This document shows, piece after piece, positions 33,561-44,580 of a stretch of 64,000 bases of DNA (position 1 is its first letter; the number at the start of each line of letters is the position of its first letter). The notes beneath the pieces are model-generated. The model was not told where the DNA came from and made no database searches. It saw only the letters and a program-made list of their open reading frames with translations. Both the position numbers and the translations under genes were made by a program. Origin of the DNA: Cocos nucifera (taxonomy: Eukaryota > Streptophyta > Magnoliopsida > Arecales > Arecaceae); assembly GCA_006176705.1 (NCBI GenBank), contig QRFJ01000493.1:1-64000 (forward strand), read 5' to 3'.

Positions 33561-33827
33561 TGATTTGATAGATAGAGACCACCAATGGATCCAAAAATTT
33601 ATAGTAATGATCTCAATAACATTTGTAGCATACTACCAAAATTTTATTTTAATCGGACATCATTATCATGATCAATTTAGTATGAAATAATTTCGATCAT
33701 TAAATAAAAAATGAGTGATTAAAAGGCCAAACGACATCCGATTAAGATGATTTTTTAGATAAATGATCTTTGCTGCTACTTTTATCATTTATACGATGGT
33801 GATCTTAAAATTTAAATCATACAGGAA
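33400..33827. repeat. X tail segment Q, left copy
   Basis: This segment (landmarks TTTGTTGATCAATAAAATTT, TTAGTATGAAATAATTTCGA, GCTGCTACTTTTATCATTTA) occurs again as an inverted copy at 62085-62525, so inverted copies flank the gypsy array. The end of the window (63840-64000) also starts a direct copy. It could be a terminal or subterminal inverted repeat of X. Confidence 0.75.
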
Positions 33828-35319
33828 TAAATAAAATTTAAAACTCGATTTTAATATTCAGGATAGTGGTGAGTTGGGTATCGATTTTCTTAAAAATTGA
33901 AGGCTAAGTTACATTCAATGTATTAAAAATAAAATTTTAAATTTAATTTAAAAATAAAATTTAAATAAATAGATTAAAGATAGGTAATTGAGAGTTTAGC
34001 AAATTAAGATAAAAAATAAAAAAAGTAAATACTTAATTAATTAAGATTTTTAAATTAATTAAAAGTATTCTGAAATTTTGAATTCATCTTCAACATGATT
34101 GTGGTAATTTTTTTTAATACAAAAGTTTATTATTGTTAAGAATTTAGTTATGATTATAATTTATTTAGATCTTTAATTAATAATAAGTATGTCAAATAAT
34201 CAAGATTTCATGCATAAAAAGATAAATTTTATTAAAAACTGCGCAAGGAAACATGTTTGCATAAAAATAATTATAAAAGATAAAGAAAAAAATTACAATC
34301 CATGCTTGAAGACTTCATCTGCTCTCCTAGAATTTAGCTCCTTAGCCATGTATGGCATCTTCAAAGCTTCTTGGTGAACGATAGATGGAAGAAAGGAGGA
34401 GAAGAGAGAGAAAGAGAGGGAGGAGGCTCTATTTTTTATATTTTTTTTTTGATGTAGAGGATCTATTGTTAGCCTTCAAGTGTAAGGGGGTTTAAATAGA
34501 GGTAGAAATGAGGTTTGTAGAGTTACTTTTGGAGTCAAAACCCAAGTTTGGATCGAATTCAATCATCTTGAAGCTTTCTGGCCATTAGATCTTGATCAAA
34601 CATCCCAAAATCCATCAGAAAAATACCTCCTGGCATAAAGATTGGTGTCGAACTAAATCTAGGCCATCAGATCCTTGATCAAAGCATTTTTAGCCATTAA
34701 ATCATGCTCAGATGAAGCCTGGGTTCCTTATCAAATTGGGAAGTTACCCAGACCGTTAGATTTGGACCGGCATTAATGAGAGCCATTGGATTGTGCAAAA
34801 CTATATTGTTGGATCCTATAGACTGACCGCACCGAAGATTGCCACCAACCAAAATGCGCCACGCCACCTAAAATTACAGAATTCCCCTAGATGCCATGTG
34901 GTTTATTACATGGACCCTTTAAGGGTCCACTACATAGCATGCTCTGATTGGTGAAACCTGCTGAGCTAGGCGGTCCATGCCCCATTCCATGGGCTGATTT
35001 GAGCCTTTTTTGTGCGTGTGGGCTTTGGCAGACTGGGTCATGGTCAACGGTCTAGTGCTGGGCCGATTTTCGCTGAACTGGTCGGTTCAACCGACCAGTC
35101 TATATATATTTTTTATTTTTTTATATTCTTTCGAGCTTCATATCTTTTTTATTTTAACTCCAATTTAAGTAAAATTTGATCCACTAGAATCCATAAATCA
35201 AGCTTTTCAAATATTGAGCTTCATTCATGAAAAATACTAATAAAAATATTAATTTTTAAATAAATATTAATTAATATATAATTTAATCCTATTATTAGTA
35301 ATTTATGATAATTATCATA
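33828..35319 (-). repeat. Gypsy LTR R1 (truncated and internally deleted)
   Basis: R1 matches R2 from AATAAATAAAA (33828) to TTATGATAATTATCATA (35319). The outer 20-30 bp of the LTR are missing on the left. Compared with R2 and R3 it lacks about 215 bp (equivalent to about 36200-36415), removed between two ATTATAAT/ATAATTTAT-like words. A short frame at 34189-34377 is LTR sequence. Confidence 0.85.
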
Positions 35320-35858
35320 CCTTCCAACTTGAGTTTTACTCTTCCTCAAGTAAAAAAAGAAAAATTAGAAATATGTACTACTTGATGGGATATGAAAATT
35401 TCTTCAAGTCACCTTAAAGTTAGTTGATACGTAGTTAGAGATTTAAGAAATTCATCATCGGATTATTAATTCTATCCTAAATAGTGGTTAAGTGAAGAAC
35501 ATAAAATTTTAGAGCTTTTCTTTGATCCAATTCTCCATCTTTATCCTTTAAATCCTCTATCTTTAGTATGGATAAGAGTTTGTTATTTTTTTTTTTACTC
35601 GCACCCGTATAAAGTAGATTTTTTATTGAATATAGGCTGGAAGAAAATTTTAGAATCACTTAAAAATTTATTTATTCTAGATCTGACCATTTATGAGGTT
35701 GTCTTAATAATTTGATCCTTAGTATTTCAAAAATTCTCTAGACCATTAATCAATAATTGATTAAAATACCTAAAAAATTTTAAATTAGCATAAGATCAAG
35801 TACATAACACTAATTATTATCATACTTAAGGACTTAAATATTTATTTTTTATCCTTTC
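35320..35858 (-). repeat. Gypsy internal 3' remnant between R1 and R2
   Basis: 539 bp is homologous to 37628-38150, the region next to the PPT of G; both copies hold AACTTGAGTTTTACT, CTTCAAGTCACCTTAAAG and AGTTGATAC. Homology stops at TTATCCTTT, where LTR R2 begins. It is the only trace of a second internal region, so R1 belonged to a tandemly joined second element copy. Confidence 0.85.
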
Positions 35859-37627
35859 AAAAATTTAATTGCTTGTCGTTACAACAATAAATAAAAATTA
35901 GATCTTATTTTAATATTTAGAATGGTGGTGAATCGGGTGTCAATTTCCTTGAGAATTGAAAGCTAAGTTATGTTCAACGTAATTAAAAATAAAATTTTAA
36001 ATTTAATTTTAAAGTAAAAATTTAAATAAGTAGATTAAAAGGAGTAATTTGAGAGTTTAGCAAATTAAAATAAAAAGAAAGAAAACACTTAATTAATTAG
36101 GATTCTTAAATTATTTAAAAGTATTCTAAAATTTTGAATCCATCTTTAACATGCTTTTGATAATTCTTTTTAATATAAAAATTTATTATTTTTAAGAATT
36201 TAGTTATAATTATAATATATTTTCTTAAAGCACAAATTATATCTCTTCATAATGATCCATCTCTATAAAATCATAAACTATTCAATGCTTTAATTCTTAA
36301 AAATTAATAATATAGTTTTTAATAACTTTTTTCTAAAATAAATTATTAAATTAGATATGGACCGTATCTGTCGATCATAATCTATTTCAATGAATATAAT
36401 TTATTTAGATCTTTAATCAATAATAAGCATATCAAATAATCAAGACCTCATGCATAAAAAGATAAATTTTATTAAAAACTTGATAAGAGAATATGTTTGC
36501 ATAAAAAATAATTACAAAAGATAAAGAAAAAAATTACAATCCATGTTTGAAGACTTCATCTACTCTCCCAGAATTCAACTCCTTAGCCACGCATGGTTGA
36601 CGATCTGCACGTCCCAGCATCTTCAAAGCTCTTTGGTGAAGGATGGAAGGAGAAAGAAAGGAGAAGGTGAAGAGAGAGAAAGAGAGGGAGGAGGGTCTAT
36701 TTTTTGAATTTTTTTTAACGTAGAGGATCTATCGTTAGCCTTCAGGTGTAAGGGAGTTTGAATAAAGGAAGAAAGGAGGTTTGTAGAGTTATTTTCAAAG
36801 TTAAAACCTAAATCTGGATCGAATTGAATCATCCTAAAGCTTTCTGGCCATTAGATCTTGATCAAATGCCCCAAAATCTATCAGAAAAACACCTCTTGGT
36901 ATCAAGATTGGTGTCGAACTAAATCTAGGCCATTAGATCCTTGATCGAAGCATTTTCAACCATTGAATTATGCTCAGATGAAGCCAGAGTTCCTTATCAA
37001 ACTGAAAAGTTATCCTAACCATTGGATTTCGACCGGCATCAATGAGAGCCATCGGATGGCTCAAAATTATGCCACTAAATCCTGTAGACCGACTGTACCG
37101 AAGACTGCCATCAACTAGAATGCGCCATGTTGCCTAAAATTATTGAAATACCCCTAAATGTTGCATGGTTGATTCTATGGATCCTTTATGGTTCCACCAT
37201 ATGGTACGCTCTGATTAGCCATGCTTGCTGAGCTGGACGGTCCGCGCCCTATTCCATGGACTAATCGATCAGTCCACTATGCACTGGCCAGTCTAATGGT
37301 CTGATTTGGGCCATTTTTCCATGCATGGGCTTTGGCAGACTAGGCCGTGATCAATGGTCTGGCGCTAGGCTAATATTCACTGGACCAATGGGTTTAGCCA
37401 GCCAGTTTATATATATTTTTTTATTTTTTTATTTTTTTTAGCTTCATATCTTTTTCATTTTAGCTCTGATTTGAGCAAAATTTGATCCATTAAAATTTAT
37501 AAATTGATCTCTTTGCTCTAGTAAGCTTCATTCCTAAAAATATAAATAAAAATATTAATTTTTTAAATAAATATTAAATAATATATAATTTAATGCTATT
37601 ATTTAATAATTTATGATATTTATCACA
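35859..37627 (-). repeat. Gypsy LTR R2 (3' LTR of G)
   Basis: About 1,769 bp runs from CAAAAATTTAATTGCTTG to TTTATGATATTTATCACA. On the minus strand it starts TGTGATAAATATC directly after the PPT GAACTCAAGTTAGAGG-like sequence. It is homologous to R3 over its full length. A GA-rich block near 36640-36700 and CTATATATATTTT-type sequence near 37405 are shared by all three LTRs. Confidence 0.9.
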
Positions 37628-38606
37628 CCTCTAACTTGAGTTTTACTGATCCTCGAGTAAAAAAAAAAAATTAAAAATATGTATCGACTCGATAGGATAT
37701 GAAAGTATCTTCAAGTCACCTTAAAGTTAGTTGATACCTTGTTAGAGATTTAAGAAATATATATTCGGATTATTAATTCTATCCAAAATAGTGGTTAAGT
37801 AAAGAACATAAAATTTTAAAAAAAAATTTTAATCAATTCTGTATCCTTCAAATCATCTATCTTTAGTATTGACTAGAGTTTTTTCTTTTTACTTGTACCC
37901 ATATTAAGTAGATTCTTTATTGAATATAGGCTAGAAGAAGATTTTAAAATCAGTCAAAAATTTATCTATTCTAGACCTAACTATTTATTAATTTTCTTAA
38001 TAATTTGATCCTTAGTATTTCAAAAATTCTCTAGATCATTAATCAATCATCAATTAAAATGCTTAAAAATTTTTAAATCAACACGAAATCACGTACATAA
38101 GACTAATTATTACTATACTTGAGAACTTAAATATTTTTTATTTATCCTTTCCTCCCAACTTAATTTTCATTATCCTCAATGGAGGAAAGAATAGTAGAGT
38201 GTGATAGATATTAAGAAAATAGCAAGAAAAGAGTTCACCTAATTTAGTATATTTCTGATCTCGACCTGGGCTTTAATTATTCTCATTTAGTTTGGGTTTG
38301 TAGTTTTTCCTATAATTTAATCCTGAAAAAAAAAGTAAACTAAAAAAATAAAAAATGTTAAATGCAAAAATCTGGATTGCCTTTCGGTAGGCACTAAGTT
38401 CAACATCTTCAGCCAAACTTGCCTAAAAATTAATCCGAGTAAATCAATTCGTAAAGAACCATAGCTTCTTTATTAGATTCAGTGAATAGTTCCAAGAATG
38501 ATTTTAGTCATTATCCATTAACTTTATAAGTAACACCATTACTTGGGTTTTCAATCTCTATAGCTCCATGTGAGAAGACTTCCTTAACAATATATGGTCC
38601 AGTCCA
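37628..38606 (-). other. Gypsy G 3' untranslated internal region
   Basis: AT-rich non-coding sequence lies between integrase and 3' LTR, with the PPT at its left edge (37628-37640). The part up to 38150 is repeated at 35320-35858. No ORF is supported. Confidence 0.7.
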
Positions 38607-38992
38607 TCAAGATCTTAATTTACTCAAAAATAGGTGTAGCCTAGAATTATATAGAAAAACTTTTGGTCCAGGTGTAAAAGTTTTTTTATAAACTACTTGA
38701 TCATGAAAAGTCTTAATTCTTTCTTTATAAATTTTGGCATTTTCATAGACTTCATTCCTAATTTTCTCAAGTTCATTGATCTGTAATTTTCTTAGATCAC
38801 CGGCTACATCCAAGTTCATATTTAGTTGTTTAATAGCCCACATTGCCCTATGTTCCGATTCTACTGGCAAGTGACATGCTTTACCAAATACAAGTCTATA
38901 TGGAGACATTACTAAGTTAGTCTTAAAAGCTATGCGATATGCCCAAAGTGCATCTGTTAATTTTAAAGACCAGTCTTTCCTATGAAGAAAAA
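38607..38992 (-). pseudogene. Gypsy G integrase, C-terminal part
   Basis: The minus-strand frame reads MSPYRLVFGKACHLPVESEH, then WAIKQLNMNLD and KIYKERIKTFHDQ, and KKTFTPGPKVFLYNSRLHLF. This is the region after the DDE core, up to the C-terminal strand of gypsy integrases that directs target choice. It ends at the copia D insertion point; the rest of integrase is at 54445-55060, about 15 kb away. Confidence 0.9.
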
Positions 38993-41602
38993 ATCAAATT
39001 TTCTTATCCCAAAATGCATCTGATCAGATCATATTTATAGTGGAATAATTTTAAAAATTTTCTATAATCTGATTAGATCTGAGAGTTCTCAGATCTGACT
39101 AGATTAATCTAAAATTAAAAGTAAAATAAAAATAAAAATAATGATAATAGTTATCACCTGATCAGAAAAATCATTTATCCATTGTGATGATCTGATGACT
39201 AATCCAAGATTTTGATTGAGCTGTGCATGTGTTCGTCCTCTATTGATATCCACTCAAGTTAGATCTAGATGTCTCCTCCTTTTGGATCTGATCTTCAAAG
39301 ATCAAATCTAATGACTTCCTGTAGAGCCTTCAAAATGAACTCCAAAGGCTGCATGTTCATCTCACGAACATCATCGTCTCTCGCTGATCTCTGCGTCGAT
39401 GGACCTTGATCTTTGCTCACAAGTTTTGCCCAACTCTTGGACATGGAGAAGAGGGAGAGAATAAGATGAGGAAGGTGTAGAGATGAATATTTTGGTAGGA
39501 CTTTGCCATAGAGAAATTGCTATGCATAACAACTTGCGCAGGTCAAGAGTCCCTTCGCATATAACTTTGAACAGGTCAAAGTTTAACATGCAGAAGGACT
39601 CCTTAACTAATCTTCATGCCCCACCCTCTTACTTTTCTGATTTTGTCACACAAAATTTAGAAAAAGTTGGCATGGAGATGGAGAGATAAAGTTTGGATGG
39701 CGCAAGCAACTTATCTCCTAGATATTTCATCTCATCAAATATGTTTGACCCATTCAAATCCCATTTGAATGGGACACCTCCACCCTATCCATGTGGGGTG
39801 CATGGCCAAAGGGGGAGTGCACCCCTTATTCCTCACATAAGCATCTAGGGGCACATGTCCCTAGGAAATCTCAAGGGGGTGCATGCCCCTTATCCTTTAA
39901 TTCCTGCATTCGGATCAACATTTGATCTTTGTCCTGTTCCCATCTTATGGGATTAAGACAAAACCTTTCCAAGTCCCATCCAATGGATTTATGTCAAGTC
40001 CTAATCAAATTAGAACAAGCCATGATCAAACTAGGACTCAGTATAGTTAGATCAAGAAAAATCCATCTAGAATTTTTGGGAGAAGCTTGTCCAAATTTCA
40101 TCTCATAATTTTAGGACAAGCCCTAATCTGGCAAAGACAACCCTTGTCTTGTTCTCATCTTATGGGATTTAGGATAAGTCTTGATTAGGCCAGGATAAGA
40201 TCTAGTCAGATCAAGATGAATTCCTACAGAGGTCCTGGATAAGCCTTGTCCAAATAGTTTCAAAAATTAGCAGGTCTTGTCCTATTTTCATCTGATGGAT
40301 TAGGACAAGCCTAGATCTAGTTAGAATAAGGCTTTTCTGATCTGGTCAAGTTTCAGTCATACTAGGATAGAGCCATACAAGGCTCTCAGATAAGCCAAAT
40401 CTAATTTGGCTCAGTTGAGACAAACTAGAAAAATGACAAAAGGAGAATATTAGGTTCAATCGTGTGCTAGCACGATTTTCTTGAACCTAATTGGATCTAA
40501 TCCAAATCAATCGAACTGGATTAGCTCAATTGATGACATTCAGATCCAAATTCTTATTTGTGTGATCCAACTAGGTTCAGTTCTATATGGTAATAGGACA
40601 TGTCGTGATCTCCATCAATGACATCATTGAAATACCTTTTGATGGACCAAAACTCTTTCGATTCATCCAATTAGAATCGTCGATCATCAAGATAATTCTA
40701 ATTGATCCCAAAATCCATCAGTGATATCTAGCAGTATATGATGGCAATCCATCAAAATCAAATAGCAAACCTCTCGATGTAGCTACCTGTATGATTGAAT
40801 TCTTCTATCATGAGTTCCGACGAGATTAGGGTTAAGATGAACTCGTCAAAGCCAACACCCGTCATATGAATGAATCATTCGATTCGAGTCCAATGTGAAA
40901 CACTAATAGAAACTCTTTTCTATTATTTCACACTTACCATGGCCATGAGTTTTAGGACTCGATCTTATATTCATCATAGGACTACTCCTGCTCTATCGAG
41001 GTTAATAAATTTCATCTTGGTGCGATCCAATTTCTACAATGAACATGCTATAGCCAACATACACCTCAAGATTCTGAATGGTTAGGAGACCAAGTTATGG
41101 TATAGTCAAATTATAACATCCTCAAGATGCTATCGATGCACCTCAGATCAAAGAACTAGACACATGCTACAGCATCGAGCTAGTCATCGACGAGAAGGTA
41201 GGCTCCCTTATGACTGCTCGAGGTGGTCATGCTCAATGTCCTTGTTCTCTAACGAGTATCTATACTCTCACTCCGATGTCTTCACACCATAAATTCAAGA
41301 CTCATCTATCCTAAGAAAGTGATCATATACTGATCTTTTGGATTGATCATCATCCTCGTGATGATCCTACGATCTAGAGCAATTTACGAGTTAATTATGA
41401 TAACATATGCCTTAAATTTTCAGCTCTTGAGAATATGTGTTATCATGCCTATTAACACAATGGATGTATCACAGACACTTTAATATACAATATGATAGAA
41501 TAAATAATTCTTTGACTAATTTTAAGTCAAAATTATGAAAATGCTACTAAAAAGTATTTAACAAGTGTCGGCCAATCTGACTTTTAGGGCACACATCTAA
41601 CA
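38993..41602 (-). repeat. Copia D 3' LTR
   Basis: This 2,610-bp LTR starts TGAAGAAAAAATC and ends ACACATCTAACA. The dyad is at 40450-40490. Compared with the 5' LTR of D it has lost about 19 bp (GCTCTATTTATAGACCTAG in the other copy at 47194-47212), which removes the TATA box. It is longer than the LTRs of A, B, C and E owing to extra sequence around 39900-40380 in the U3 side. The frame at 40870-41085 is LTR sequence. Confidence 0.9.
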
Positions 41603-41617
41603 AACTCCCACTTAACC
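41603..41617 (-). other. Polypurine tract of copia D
   Basis: The minus strand reads GGTTAAGTGGGAGTT just before TGTTAGATG of the 3' LTR. Confidence 0.85.
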
Positions 41618-42800
41618 TAAAGTCAATTGGCTACAAATCTAAGTCCCATCTTTTTAAGATTGGCTTGGATCTTCTGCTAGCCTAAAAACTTTGTTAGTGG
41701 GTCAGTCGCATTATCTACGGTGTTGACTCTCTTGACCTCGACGTATCCTTCTCGAGATAATCATGGATTAGATGGAACCATCTTCTTGGAACTCTTCCAA
41801 CTTACAGAACCATCAGTGCACCGGAGCAAACTTTTAGACATCGACTTTCAATCATCTTTATCAGACATAAATTCTGAGTCTGCATAGCCCTGGATCTAGA
41901 GTTCACCATACTGAATCTCTTCAGCACATCCTTTATGTGAAAGATCCATAATTTTCTTCAGTCTATCCCTATAGACCTAAAATGAAGGATGCCTTACCTA
42001 GGTCTTTTAGAGAAAGTTTCTTAGATAATCATACTTTGACCTATGTCAGCATAGGAATATCATTCTCAATCAGGAGGATGTCATCCACATATAATATGAG
42101 GAAGACAACAACACTTTCACTGACTTTCTTGAACATACTTGATTTTTTCTCATTCTTGATTAAACCAAACGATTTGATTACATCAAGTATTTCAACTTTG
42201 AGATACTTGCTTAAGTCCATAGATGAATCTTTGCAGCTTGCAGACCTTTGTGATCACCATCACTGGATGTGAAAATAAATGGCTATTCCATATAAATATC
42301 TTCTCAAGATATCTAATTATGAACTCCATTATCACATCCGTCTACCATATTTCATAATTAAAATATACTGCAATGGCAAACAATGTGCGGATGGATGGCC
42401 ACTAATGAGAAGGTAACCTGATACCCTTTCACCACTAGCCTAGCCTTGAATGTCTCTACATTTCCATTTGCACATATTTTTCTCTTGAAGATCCATTTAT
42501 ACCCAATAGGTACTATACCTTTAGGTGGATCTACCAAGATCCAGATTTAGTTCGAGTGCATCAAGTCAATCTTTGACTTCATTGCCTCTTACCAATTCTC
42601 GAAGTTGATATCTGATATTACCTCATCATAGATTCTGGGATCATCACTATGAATCTATTTTTTATGAAAAATATTTTCTCTACATCCTCTAAAATAGTAC
42701 TTAAGTACCTTTAGAAGAACAAAAAATTCTATTTGACCTACGAGGTGGAGGAAGTAGTGCATTGTGGATCGGCTCAGACTAACTCGATTCCTGAGGTTTC
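41618..42800 (-). pseudogene. Copia D RNase H and reverse transcriptase (heavily deleted)
   Basis: Nucleotide similarity to copia C allows pieces to be placed: RNase H start at 41620-41790, RT palm around 42050-42170 (the minus strand still encodes an LYVDD-like motif), and RT N-terminus at 42420-42640. Relative to C, about 200 bp are missing from RNase H near 41777 and about 290 bp from the thumb/connection near 41908. It is non-functional. Confidence 0.8.
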
Positions 42801-43735
42801 TTGGCTCGTTGCTCTTTGGAGAATTTCTTCTTAAACCTAATCTATCTTTTGATGCCACCATCTTGAACAAACTATTTACAAAAATGGTGTGTCAACCCAT
42901 AATTACATTATGATTTTTTGAAAGATAGAAGTAATACCCTAATAACTCTTTAGGATATCCAATAAACCAAGCTCTAAGAGACCTAGACTCTAACTTGTTT
43001 ATCGCTGGACAACCCCAATTCTAAGATAACTCAGACTTGGCTTCTTACCATTGCCATATCTTATATGCAGTGTTAGAAACGGTTTTAGATGGAACTCTAT
43101 TAAACTATGTTCCTAAAGAAACTCAGAAAGATCCATGAAGCTCATCATGGATAAACCATATCTAATAGGGTCCATTTTCTCCATTCTAAAATTTCATTAA
43201 GTTGAGGCATTCCAGACGAAGTCTATTATGAGACTATACCATTATCCTTGAGATAGTCCAAAAATTTTTGACTAAGGTATTCACCTCCTCAATCCGATTG
43301 AAGAACCTTAATGGGCATTCCGATTTATTTTTCTACTTCATATTTGAATTTCTTGAACTTTTCAATGGTTTCAAACTTGTGTGATATCAAGTACACATAT
43401 CCATACCAAGATAGATTATCAATAAAGATAATAAAGTAATCATAATTGCCTCTAGCTGACACATTGAATGGGCCGCACACATCTATATATACTAGGGCAA
43501 GTGGGTATGTGGCCCTTTCCCATGTCCCACAAAAGAAAGCATGGTCATTTTGCCTTGAAGTCATGATTCATAAATTAGATATGACTCGAAAGTTAACAAA
43601 CCCATTAGTCCTAATTTCTTCAATTTGTTAATCCTGTCTTCAGCTATATGACCTACTCTAAGCTGCCATAGGTACCTTTTATTAACACTATCTCAAGATC
43701 ATTTTGATCCTATGGCATTCATATTTTGCTTGATA
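42801..43735 (-). pseudogene. Copia D integrase (decayed)
   Basis: The open piece at 43325-43564 shows ALVYIDVCGPFNVSARGNY and IFIDNLSWYGYVYLIS, the copia integrase core with the first catalytic Asp. Upstream the GAG-pre-integrase part at 43565-43720 is decayed, and the C-terminal half (42801-43320) is recognisable only by DNA similarity. Confidence 0.8.
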
Positions 43736-44580
43736 GACTCAATGATGAGCATTCCTTCAGAAGGTCCTGCCTGCTTGTTCTTCAGGTTGGCTAGGTACAT
43801 AGGGCAGTCCCACTTTCAATGGCCATCAGAGTTGCAGTGGAAATACTTTTTCTTCTCCATGGCCTTCTTCTTCAGCTCGCCCTTATTTTCTCCTTATTTT
43901 CTGCTTCTTCACAGACTTCTTCTTTTTTCAAAAGACTTTCTCTTGAAAGAAGTCTGCTCCATAGCCAGAACTGAGCCCTTTGAACCCTTCATAGTTTGCT
44001 CAATAGTAACTAGTATATTAATTAACTCGGCCAAGGTACACTAGAGCTTATTCATATGGAAGTTCATAATGAACTGCCTATATGAATCAATCAAGGACTG
44101 CAGGATCACATCAATCAGTAGTTCCTTGTCCATCAAGACTCTAAGCTTCTCAAGCTCTTTAGGTCCTTGATTATTGCTAAGCAATAATCTTGGACCAACT
44201 ATCCATCATGCATTTGCACCTTAAAAAATCTCTTCGAGACTTGATAATGCGCTGTACGACTCTATTCACCAAACAATTCTTACAGGTGCACTAATGTTTG
44301 GCGAGCAATCCTAATGTCTTCATGTTGGTGCTGAATTCATCTGACATTGAGCCCAACATGTGGCACCATATTTTGTTATGATCGTCAGACTACTTCCTAT
44401 GAGATGTTCTCTGATCAGCAGTCGAATAGGCTAGTAAAGAGGAGGTCCTGATCCAATACATAGGTCAACTTTTTTGAATCCAAAATAATTTTGAAGTTCT
44501 TTAGCCAATCCTTGTAAATTGGTTTGGTCAACTTGTGGGTATCTAGGATTTGGGCTAGGAATTTTGATATAGATATTTTC
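43736..44580 (-). pseudogene. Copia D gag (joined to integrase by loss of protease)
   Basis: The Gag C-terminus is recognisable by the Lys-rich region (43850-43960), a zinc knuckle with first Cys changed to Tyr (YFHCNSDGH), and SEGMLIIES at 43736-43770. Directly after this the sequence continues with the pre-integrase words KQNMNAIGS. The whole protease (5712-6026 in copia A) and some following sequence, about 400 bp, are absent. The start codon region near 44573 reads ATA instead of ATG. Confidence 0.8.

Larger units (their letters stand above)
30159..33827. mobile_element. CACTA-like element X, left part
   Basis: CACTACAAGAAA at 30159-30170 is the typical terminal sequence of plant CACTA (En/Spm) transposons. 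It is followed by a dense field of short subterminal repeats, as CACTA elements have. The body holds AT-rich sequence with exon-like blocks on the minus strand (31171-31607), a GC-rich island (31970-32760), a second repeat field (32765-33230) and a tail (33240-33827). The right terminus (CTTGTAGTG) is not in the window. The gypsy array begins at 33828 and similar X sequence resumes at 62006. No transposase domain was recognised, so family assignment rests on terminus and repeats. Confidence 0.6.
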
